This document shows, piece after piece, positions 1 to 5,010 of a DNA stretch of 5,531 nt (its first letter is position 1; every line of letters starts with the position of its first letter). The position numbers and the translations under genes are program-made. The notes under the pieces were generated by a model, which was given only the letters and a program-made list of their open reading frames with translations, did no database searches and was not told the DNA's origin. Source of the DNA: Thermoplasmatota archaeon (GTDB lineage Archaea; Thermoplasmatota; Thermoplasmata; Thermoplasmatales; Thermoplasmataceae); assembly GCA_023489425.1 (NCBI GenBank), contig JAMDCG010000095.1, positions 1 through 5,531 on the forward strand. Direction: 5' to 3'.

Positions 1-1233
1 CTCTCTTCTTATTTTTTCCGTAATAGTGGAATTCTCTTTAAGTTGTTTTTCTATAACTGTTAACTCATCGGTTGCCTTCCTGTATTCTTCAGTTTTATTT
101 CTTTGAAGCTCTATCTTTTGATTTATCTGGGCTCTGAGAGAAGTTTCCCTATACTTTAATTCTTCTTCTCTCTTCATCAGTTCATTAAATCCTTTTGCAA
201 GATTGTCTATTTCCTCATCTATTTCCTCAATCTTACCTGTATTCGTTTCGATCAGAGCCCGTTCTTTGTCTATGCTGATGTTAATGTTTGAAGCACTTAT
301 TTCCGATCTTGCTCTTTCTAATTTTTTGGATTCTATTCCCTTTCTAATACTTTCAAGCTCTTTCTGAATCTTTTCTCCGATTCCTTTCTCAATCTCCATC
401 CTCTTTTGTGCAAGAACTTCACGTTCTTTATCCAGATCATCCAGTATAGCTTTTATATCAGCAATTTTCTTTTCACTCTCTTCCATGGATTGCTGATGAC
501 CGCTGAGATCTATCTCTATTCCACGAATCTGTATAGATAAGGCAGTAGCTCTTAAATCCACAATATCGCTGTTTAGTTTCTTATATTCTCTCAGTTTTTC
601 GGCTTCCTTTTCTATGACTGCAATGTTTTCTTCAATCTCTGTTCGCAGTGTTTCAGAGGCAAGTATTGTTTTATCGATCTCATCGATCTTTTCTTTTGCA
701 GAATTTATCCTCATATTATATGCGTCTATTCCTGCTATGGACTCAAGCAACTTTCTTCTTTCATTTCCACTTACGTAAATAAATTTATTTATGTCACCCT
801 GGAGAACAAAACTGTAGGAATCAAGCTGAATTCCGATATTCTCCAAAAATCTGTCAACTTCACTGTGTTTTGATCTCTTACCATTTATAAAATATGTACT
901 GTTTATTTCACTACCATTCTCTTCAATAGTTCTAGATATTTCCACTGTTTCAAAAGATTCATCATCCCTATCTTCCACGAATACTGCTTTGACCTCTGCT
1001 CTGGACACTTTTTTATCCCCATTGGCCGGGTTATGTATTAAATCATCTAGTTTATCAGCCCTCACGGTTTTAGATGATCTTGTACCTAGTACGAACAGGA
1101 GTGAATCACCTATATTGCTCTTCCCACTGCCGTTAGGACCTGCTATCATGCTTAATCCTGGCCTAAAATCTATCTTCATTCCCTTATGGCAGAAAGATTT
1201 AAAGTTTTTAATTTCTAAACTGTATAGTCTCAA
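1..1233 (-). CDS. smc: Chromosome segregation protein SMC, N-terminal part (3' end beyond window)
   Basis: This is the ATPase subunit of the prokaryotic SMC-ScpAB condensin, which compacts and helps segregate the chromosome. All 411 codons in the window are open. The product starts RLYSLEIKNFKSF, has a Walker A motif GPNGSGKS at residues 32-39, the SMC-typical stretch TRSSKTVRADKLDDLIH at 51-67, and a Q-loop FVLQGD with Gln145. From about residue 175 to the window edge it is a charged, Lys/Glu-rich heptad-like coiled coil. Full-length SMCs are about 1150-1200 residues, so the hinge, return coil, signature motif and Walker B lie off the left edge. The TTG start at 1231-1233 is chosen because it lies just before the conserved first strand and follows a GGGGTG Shine-Dalgarno-like sequence by 4 bases. 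A GTG at 1238-1240 is in another frame and soon meets a stop. Rad50 is less likely because the motifs after Walker A are SMC-like. Family assignment is very secure. Confidence 0.95.
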   Translation of the reverse strand, partial: MRLYSLEIKNFKSFCHKGMKIDFRPGLSMIAGPNGSGKSNIGDSLLFVLGTRSSKTVRADKLDDLIHNPANGDKKVSRAEVKAVFVEDRDDESFETVEISRTIEENGSEINSTYFINGKRSKHSEVDRFLENIGIQLDSYSFVLQGDINKFIYVSGNERRKLLESIAGIDAYNMRINSAKEKIDEIDKTILASETLRTEIEENIAVIEKEAEKLREYKKLNSDIVDLRATALSIQIRGIEIDLSGHQQSMEESEKKIADIKAILDDLDKEREVLAQKRMEIEKGIGEKIQKELESIRKGIESKKLERARSEISASNINISIDKERALIETNTGKIEEIDEEIDNLAKGFNELMKREEELKYRETSLRAQINQKIELQRNKTEEYRKATDELTVIEKQLKENSTITEKIRRE

Positions 1234-1237
1234 AGTG

Positions 1238-1243
1238 CACCCC
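1238..1243 (-). promoter_or_regulatory. Ribosome binding site for smc
   Basis: On the minus strand GGGGTG lies 4 bases before the TTG codon. It matches the GGTG core complementary to the archaeal 16S rRNA 3' end, and it supports the non-ATG start. Confidence 0.6.
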
Positions 1244-1272
1244 GTCAGACAACTGTATGATATTATTAGACA

Positions 1273-1280
1273 AATATAAA
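1273..1280 (-). promoter_or_regulatory. Box A (TATA) element upstream of smc
   Basis: The minus strand reads TTTATATT here, inside a longer AT-rich run. Archaeal transcription usually begins about 25 bases beyond the box A centre, which would place the start near 1250 and give a leader of about 17 bases that includes the GGGGTG site. The element lies in the 50-base gap just after the stop of the upstream membrane-protein gene, so smc can have its own promoter even if read-through also occurs. It was assigned by eye. Confidence 0.45.
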
Positions 1281-1283
1281 TAT

Positions 1284-1859
1284 TTATGCATTGTTAATCC
1301 CCTCATTGCTGGTTTGATTTAGAAGGAGTTCTCTGGCAGATGTCTTAAGGTGCAGGAATTCACCTATGAGGATTCCCAGTGATAAAGCCAAACTTGCGTT
1401 GACTGCAGTCAGGAGATAAATATTTGTTGTATTAACAACAAACTCAAGAACAATTCTTATAAAATACAGCATTAAAGTTAGGAATAGCACCATTGTTGAT
1501 CTTTTGTACATTAATACTTTTCCCTCCCAGTATACCGTTGATAATGATCCTATCCTATCACCAACAATAAATCCAGGAATGATTAAAATTAGCGCTATGA
1601 AATCATAAATAATAAATGAATACAGGACTGCCAAAAAATATACCAGTAAAAGTGAGTAAATTATAGGTGTAGTTATGATTCTACGGAATGAATACGGTCT
1701 ACCATTAATTCCTCTTTTGATTCTTCTGTAAATAATTAGTCCGAAAATAGCGATCAATAGTATATAACTATAAACATCACTACCTGAGTTTGAGTTCTGA
1801 GTTGTAAATGCTGATACAAACACAAAATATAATGTATATACAATATATAAATTCATCAT
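1284..1859 (-). CDS. CcdC/DUF1453-like multi-helix membrane protein
   Basis: This is a 191-residue integral membrane protein of unproven function. By eye it has six hydrophobic segments, at about residues 3-18, 30-44, 62-80, 82-100, 121-140 and 147-168. A basic loop after the second helix carries YRRIKRGINGRPYSFRR, and the loop at 100-120 carries GDRIGSLSTVYWEGKVLMYKRS. The pattern of a basic Arg-rich loop followed by a Pro-starting helix, then G-x-x-x-G, a short soluble hairpin with an aromatic/Gly-Lys turn and an RS before the next helix, resembles the CcdC/DUF1453 family. That family was named from a Bacillus gene beside the cytochrome c biogenesis gene ccdA; its biochemical role is unknown. 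No thiol-redox or cytochrome gene is nearby and the protein has no cysteine, so a redox role should not be assumed. It starts with tandem ATG codons and lies 50 bases upstream of smc on the same strand. The family match was made from memory of the motif layout. Confidence 0.7.
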   Translation of the reverse strand: MMNLYIVYTLYFVFVSAFTTQNSNSGSDVYSYILLIAIFGLIIYRRIKRGINGRPYSFRRIITTPIIYSLLLVYFLAVLYSFIIYDFIALILIIPGFIVGDRIGSLSTVYWEGKVLMYKRSTMVLFLTLMLYFIRIVLEFVVNTTNIYLLTAVNASLALSLGILIGEFLHLKTSARELLLNQTSNEGINNA

Positions 1860-1880
1860 TTTAAAAAGGGTTCAAGAAAT

Positions 1881-1890
1881 TGATTATACT
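1881..1890 (-). promoter_or_regulatory. Box A element for the CcdC-like gene; probable leaderless start
   Basis: The minus strand reads AGTATAATCA, centred about 27 bases before the first ATG at 1859. No Shine-Dalgarno sequence precedes the ATG (the preceding bases are CCCTTTTTAAA). Spacing and the missing ribosome site together suggest transcription starting at or next to the start codon, as is common in Thermoplasmatales. Confidence 0.4.
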
Positions 1891-1920
1891 GTTTTAGAAT
1901 GAGAGAAAATTACCAGACTT

Positions 1921-1930
1921 CAGGATCCTG
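1921..1930 (+). repeat. Perfect 10-bp palindrome in the divergent intergenic region
   Basis: CAGGATCCTG is its own reverse complement. It lies upstream of both divergent genes, about 60 bases before the CcdC-like start. It may be a protein site or chance; no second copy was seen in the window. Confidence 0.3.
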
Positions 1931-1964
1931 TATAGAAGAAAAGCGTAAAAACAAGATTTTAGTT

Positions 1965-1978
1965 TGTTTACTGAAACA
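1965..1978 (+). repeat. Short hairpin-like dyad TGTTT-N4-AAACA
   Basis: TGTTT at 1965-1969 and AAACA at 1974-1978 are exact inverted repeats around ACTG. The dyad is short and AT-rich, so chance is plausible. Confidence 0.2.
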
Positions 1979-1987
1979 CCTGTGCTC

Positions 1988-2000
1988 ACTTTAAGAAAGT
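1988..2000 (+). repeat. Dyad ACTTT-AAG-AAAGT, first of a similar pair
   Basis: The arms 1988-1992 and 1996-2000 are exact inverted repeats. The same half-sites recur at 2031-2041 with a one-base centre. Both copies lie upstream of the tRNase Z gene, as a repeated operator might, but no regulator is known from the sequence. Confidence 0.3.
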
Positions 2001-2029
2001 AATAGTTGTATGCAATGCAAAAAGGAACA

Positions 2030-2042
2030 AACTTTGAAAGTT
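2030..2042 (+). repeat. Dyad AACTTT-G-AAAGTT, second of a similar pair
   Basis: The six-base arms 2030-2035 and 2037-2042 are exact inverted repeats around a single G. The dyad lies 48-63 bases before the possible tRNase Z starts, just outside the box A zone, where archaeal regulators often bind. It shares the ACTTT/AAAGT half-sites with the dyad at 1988-2000. Confidence 0.35.
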
Positions 2043-2060
2043 ATTTGTAATTAACACTGA

Positions 2061-2070
2061 AAACATAATA
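2061..2070 (+). promoter_or_regulatory. Candidate box A for the tRNase Z gene
   Basis: AACATAATAA is centred about 27 bases before the ATG at 2093 (Met6 of the long form) and only about 12 bases before the ATG at 2078. Neither ATG has a Shine-Dalgarno sequence. If this is the real box A, the transcript is leaderless and translation starts at 2093. A competing, weaker AT-rich element (TTGTAATTAA, 2045-2054) would fit the 2078 start. Confidence 0.35.
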
Positions 2071-2077
2071 ACAAAGA

Positions 2078-3025
2078 ATGAATTTTCCCTTCATGGTATC
2101 ATCTTTCAAGGTTACATTTCTCGGGAGTGGCGGTTCCTGGCCCTTTCCCGGAAGATCATTACCTGCAGTTGTAGTTCAGTTAGATGATTTTGTATGCATG
2201 TTTGACTGTGGTGAGGGAACCCAAAAACAGATAATGAAAAGCGGAATTTCTTTCATGAAAATAGATAGCATATTCATATCTCATTTTCACGGAGATCATT
2301 TTCTTGGTATACTCGGTCTTATTCAGAGTATGTCATTTAACGGTAGGGAAAAGCCGTTAAAGGTTTATGGTCCACCGGGGGCAATTTCAGTTCTCACAAG
2401 GGCATTCAATGTTGGTTATTACTCTCTTGGATTTGAAATTCTCATTAATGAGATACCTTTTGGGGGAAAGCTTCAGACTGAATTTTTCACCATTGAAACA
2501 ATCAAAGCAGATCACCCGGTTCCTGCAATATCATATAAACTTACTGAAACTGATCTTATTAAAATAGACCCTGAAAAGGTTAAAAAACTGGGAATTGAAT
2601 CAAATAAAATAGAAAAACTACGGGAACTCGGGGAATTAAACATTAATGGAAGGATTGTTAAGTTAGAAGAGGTTTCAGCAGGGATAAGGAGAGGCAGGGT
2701 TCTGGTATATTCTGGAGATACAAGACCAAACAAAGAAATGATAAACTTTGCAAGAGGAGCTGATGTATTAATACACGAGACAACAACAGATTCTTCTCTG
2801 GAACCTAAGGTGAATGAATTCGGACATTCGTCCTCAAGGCAGGCTGCAGAAATAGCAAAAGAAGCAGAAGTAAAGAGTTTTTATCTTTATCATTACAGCC
2901 CACGGATTGATGATCCAGAGGTTTTGTTGAGGGAGGCAAGGGGAATATTTCAGAATTCGTTTCTTTCAAAGGAACTTTTATCTTTTGATGTGGCAAAGGG
3001 TGAGACTATTTACCAGAATTTCTGA
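2078..3025 (+). CDS. rnz: tRNase Z (ribonuclease Z), tRNA 3'-processing endonuclease
   Basis: This zinc-dependent metallo-beta-lactamase-fold enzyme cuts the 3' trailer from precursor tRNAs so that CCA can be added or exposed. The 315 residues match the short ELAC1/RNase Z form. The N-terminal strand reads VTFLGSGGSWP (12-22), and the His motif SHFHGDH at 68-74 supplies His69, His71, Asp73 and His74. Further expected metal or catalytic ligands are His146 in KADHPVPAISYK, Asp214 in YSGDT, His250 in FGHSSS followed by RQAAEIA, and His272 in YHYSPR. The segment at about 160-200 is where the family's tRNA-binding flexible arm is inserted. All signature residues are present, so the enzyme should be active. 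Conserved sequence begins only at about residue 10, so Met6 (ATG at 2093) is at least as likely a start as the ATG at 2078. The 3' end overlaps the convergent permease gene by 20 bases. Function is secure, the exact start is not. Confidence 0.95.
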   Translation: MNFPFMVSSFKVTFLGSGGSWPFPGRSLPAVVVQLDDFVCMFDCGEGTQKQIMKSGISFMKIDSIFISHFHGDHFLGILGLIQSMSFNGREKPLKVYGPPGAISVLTRAFNVGYYSLGFEILINEIPFGGKLQTEFFTIETIKADHPVPAISYKLTETDLIKIDPEKVKKLGIESNKIEKLRELGELNINGRIVKLEEVSAGIRRGRVLVYSGDTRPNKEMINFARGADVLIHETTTDSSLEPKVNEFGHSSSRQAAEIAKEAEVKSFYLYHYSPRIDDPEVLLREARGIFQNSFLSKELLSFDVAKGETIYQNF

Positions 3026-3059
3026 CTGTTCTGATTTGAGTCATGCGCTGTCTCACCTT
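2997..3059. repeat. Inverted repeat spanning the convergent rnz/permease ends; possible shared 3'-end stem
   Basis: AGGGTGAGAC (2997-3006) pairs with GTCTCACCTT (3050-3059): ten pairs, of which eight contiguous ones are perfect Watson-Crick, plus one G-U wobble and a terminal A-T. The 43-base interior holds TGACT/AGTCA arms (3023-3027 with 3039-3043) and the 11-bp palindrome CAGAATTTCTG (3014-3024). The rnz stop lies within the interior and the permease stop adjoins the left arm. The structure could form in either transcript and mark or protect both 3' ends. No U-rich tract follows closely on either strand, so it is not a classical terminator. Confidence 0.4.
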
Positions 3060-4400
3060 ACCAGAAATTTTAGTTTCAAAGACATAGGTTAGAATGATTG
3101 AGATAAAGAACGAAATTACGTAGCTGAAGTCAACACCTGAGGTAGCGGAATAAAATGGTATGTGTATGCCAAAATAATACTGTATAGTATCCATGAATGG
3201 AATAGATATGATTATTGAAAGCAGGTAGGCAATGATGGGATTCCAGTTTATGTTTGAGTTGAAGCTTTCCTTTCTCCTAACAAGGAAGAATTCAGCTATC
3301 ATCACCCCAATCCAGGGTGTTATCCAATAATCAAGAACGTACAGGAATCCTTCAAAATATGAGGAGAATGTATTGTAAAAGATAAAGCCCATAGAAACAG
3401 TAAGCACTCCTATAGCAAGAATGATATAATTTCTCCCATTTTTAAAACCAAGTGACCTGATCGACATAAGGTTGGAATATAAATTCAGTGAATTTGCTGC
3501 AAGACCACCAAGAAATAGGGTAAGCGATCCAAGTATCCAGAATCCACCAAGAAGTGGTACGAACAGATGGTTCGAAAAGATACCACTTAAGCCAAGGTCA
3601 ACGCCCACGTAAAAACCTATAAGTTCCACCAGAAATGATGCTAATGCTGTACCTGCAAATGTATATACGAAAGCCTTTAGTGATGAATATTGACTCTTTT
3701 GGATATATCTTGAATAATCTGCTGCATAGGGCCCCCAGGACATTATGTACGAGAAAGATAGCATGATTATAGAAGCGAATGATATTAAGGAAAAAGTTCC
3801 AGTATAATCAGAGATGTACCTTGATGGACTCACAATGATTGAGTATGTTAAAATTACAAATAGAACTCCAAGAATCACTGACATTAACTTCTCGAATGTT
3901 TTTATGGACTTATGACCAAATATTATTGTCACAACTATTAAGATCATTACAATAATCAAAGATATAACTTCTAGAAGATTTATACCAAGGAAGCTTGGGC
4001 TATAAGAGTCCTGTGAACTGAGAATAAACTGAAGTGCTCTTGATGATATAATAAGATTTACGGACAACCAACCAATTGTATTCATAAACTGAAGCAGAGA
4101 AAATATTTTTCCACCCCCCTTTCCAAAAGATTTTTTTGATATTTCCATCTGCCCCATTCCACTTGTTGGACCGAGATGACTCATAAAAGCAACCAGTAAG
4201 CCTCCAAAAATATTTGCTATTAATAGTGCCAGAATTGTATAGTAAACAGTAAGTCCGTAAGATTCTACAAGCACTCCAAGTGCAAAATCAGCCACAGTAA
4301 GATTTGAGCCGAACCATAGGTAAAAGAGGGCATTCGGCTTCATGGTTCTCTGCCCAGTTTCAAGCGTTCCGAGAAGTGTTTCATCTCTTAACTCTGTCAT
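3006..4400 (-). CDS. NCS1-family purine/cytosine permease
   Basis: This is a 464-residue polytopic membrane transporter of the nucleobase:cation symporter-1 family (LeuT fold), predicted to import a nucleobase or related ring compound with H+ or Na+. Family motifs in order are LWFGSNLTVADFALG (28-42) in helix 1, GPTSGMGQM (77-85) before helix 3, TIGWLSVNL (108-116), SWGPYAADYSRYI (221-233) in helix 6, NSLNLYSNLMSIRSLG (303-318) in the helix 8 region, and LDYWITPWIGVMIAEFF (356-372). About twelve hydrophobic segments are visible, as expected, and the length is normal. The AADYSRY signature favours the cytosine/purine (CodB/Fcy2-like) branch over hydantoin or allantoin carriers, but substrate cannot be read from sequence. 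The ATG at 4400 follows GGGG by 6 bases. The gene is divergent from scpB-purD and convergent with rnz. A G6 run and an A7 run lie close together in codons 88-97. Confidence 0.9.
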   Translation of the reverse strand: MTELRDETLLGTLETGQRTMKPNALFYLWFGSNLTVADFALGVLVESYGLTVYYTILALLIANIFGGLLVAFMSHLGPTSGMGQMEISKKSFGKGGGKIFSLLQFMNTIGWLSVNLIISSRALQFILSSQDSYSPSFLGINLLEVISLIIVMILIVVTIIFGHKSIKTFEKLMSVILGVLFVILTYSIIVSPSRYISDYTGTFSLISFASIIMLSFSYIMSWGPYAADYSRYIQKSQYSSLKAFVYTFAGTALASFLVELIGFYVGVDLGLSGIFSNHLFVPLLGGFWILGSLTLFLGGLAANSLNLYSNLMSIRSLGFKNGRNYIILAIGVLTVSMGFIFYNTFSSYFEGFLYVLDYWITPWIGVMIAEFFLVRRKESFNSNINWNPIIAYLLSIIISIPFMDTIQYYFGIHIPFYSATSGVDFSYVISFFISIILTYVFETKISGKVRQRMTQIRTVRNSGK

Positions 4401-4406
4401 TGTTAT

Positions 4407-4410
4407 CCCC
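4407..4410 (-). promoter_or_regulatory. Ribosome binding site for the permease
   Basis: On the minus strand ATAGGGGAT precedes the ATG, with GGGG ending 6 bases before it. The scpB start on the other strand is preceded by a similar ATAGGGAAAT. Confidence 0.45.
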
Positions 4411-4430
4411 TATCGATTAATTAAATTAAA

Positions 4431-4440
4431 TTTATGTAAA
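4431..4440 (-). promoter_or_regulatory. Box A candidate for the permease
   Basis: The minus strand reads TTTACATAAA, centred about 35 bases before the ATG. This would give transcription from about 4410 and a short leader carrying the GGGG site. It sits in the very AT-rich 109-base gap shared with scpB; AT-rich alternatives nearby (4417-4428) cannot be excluded. Confidence 0.4.
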
Positions 4441-4459
4441 GTTGAAATACGCTTAATCT

Positions 4460-4469
4460 TTAAAATATG
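4460..4469 (+). promoter_or_regulatory. Alternative box A for scpB-purD
   Basis: TTTAAAATAT is a good box A match. It would start transcription at about 4490 and give a leader of about 20 bases that includes the AGGG (4502-4505) before the GTG. It competes with the element at 4482-4491. Confidence 0.35.
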
Positions 4470-4481
4470 CAAATAAAATAA

Positions 4482-4491
4482 AATATATATT
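4482..4491 (+). promoter_or_regulatory. Box A candidate for scpB-purD
   Basis: AATATATATT is centred about 24 bases before the GTG start at 4510, so use of this element would make the scpB transcript leaderless or nearly so. Confidence 0.35.
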
Positions 4492-4509
4492 AAGAGTCTA
4501 TAGGGAAAT

Positions 4510-5010
4510 GTGGATATTCAAAGAAAGATAGAGGCTATCCTATTCGCGACAGAAGATCCTGTGGGTATAATGGAGATATCATCCATCCTTCTAGAAGATC
4601 AGAACATTATAAGGAAAGAACTTAGAAGATTGATGAAGGATTATAGTGCGAGAGAAACCTGCATAACCATAAGTAATGTAGGAAAAAAATATAGAATGGT
4701 ACTTAAAAATGAATATTCAGATCTGGTAAAAGGAGTAGCAAAACCAGAGTTATCCCCTGAGCAGATCAGGTTGTTAACCCTAATACTAAACAATGACAGG
4801 ACAATGAAAGGGGAAGTGAAGGAGAAGTTCAAAATGCAAAGTGACTACTTAATACACTCGCTGAAAAGAACAGGATTTATTAAGTCAATTAAATATCGAA
4901 ATACAGAAATCTACGAATTAACTAATAAATTCTATAAATATTTTAACATGGAAAAAAATAAGATCCAGAAGAAAGGGAATGATGATGGAAGTGAAATGAA
5001 GGATGAGTGA
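4510..5010 (+). CDS. scpB: Segregation and condensation protein ScpB
   Basis: ScpB dimers bind the kleisin ScpA and regulate the SMC ring on DNA. The 166-residue product shows the family's two winged-helix domains. The first starts RKIEAILFATEDPVGIMEIS (5-24), the usual EAILFA...P....E pattern, and runs to about residue 75. The second starts LSPEQIRLLTLIL (81-93) and ends IYELTNKFYKYFNM (134-147), equivalent to the family's LYGTTDKFLEYFGL ending. A hydrophilic Lys/Asp/Glu-rich tail follows from about 148, possibly disordered. The length is near that of typical ScpB proteins. The start is GTG at 4510, preceded by AGGG at 4-5 bases; an ATG two bases upstream is in another frame that stops after seven codons. 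The gene is first of a probable scpB-purD transcription unit. smc lies 3.3 kb away on the other strand and no scpA is visible. Confidence 0.88.
   Translation: MDIQRKIEAILFATEDPVGIMEISSILLEDQNIIRKELRRLMKDYSARETCITISNVGKKYRMVLKNEYSDLVKGVAKPELSPEQIRLLTLILNNDRTMKGEVKEKFKMQSDYLIHSLKRTGFIKSIKYRNTEIYELTNKFYKYFNMEKNKIQKKGNDDGSEMKDE

Noticed and set aside
1231..1240. GTG at 1238-1240 as the smc start
   Set aside because: It lies in a different frame that meets a stop after ten codons, whereas TTG at 1231-1233 leads directly into the conserved SMC N-terminus.
989..1279. Plus-strand open frame of 96 codons
   Set aside because: It runs antisense to the conserved N-terminus of SMC, including the Walker A region, and has no family features; it is a shadow of the real gene.
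2001..2058. Tiny open frames upstream of tRNase Z (for example MQKGTNFESYL and MQCKKEQTLKVICN)
   Set aside because: The first faintly recalls the start of a Holliday junction resolvase, but the frames are only 11-14 codons, lack ribosome sites and are not continued in any frame; chance is the simplest reading.
1860..2077. Possible tRNA or box C/D guide RNA in the divergent intergenic region, prompted by a GGTTCAA stretch and ATGATGA near 1854-1876
   Set aside because: No cloverleaf can be built around the GGTTCAA, and no properly spaced D box accompanies the ATGATGA, which is the start of the membrane-protein gene.
2367..2996. Small open frames on either strand within the tRNase Z gene (2367-2567, 2512-2733, 2805-2996)
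   Set aside because: They overlap well-conserved tRNase Z coding sequence and have no recognisable motif or ribosome site.
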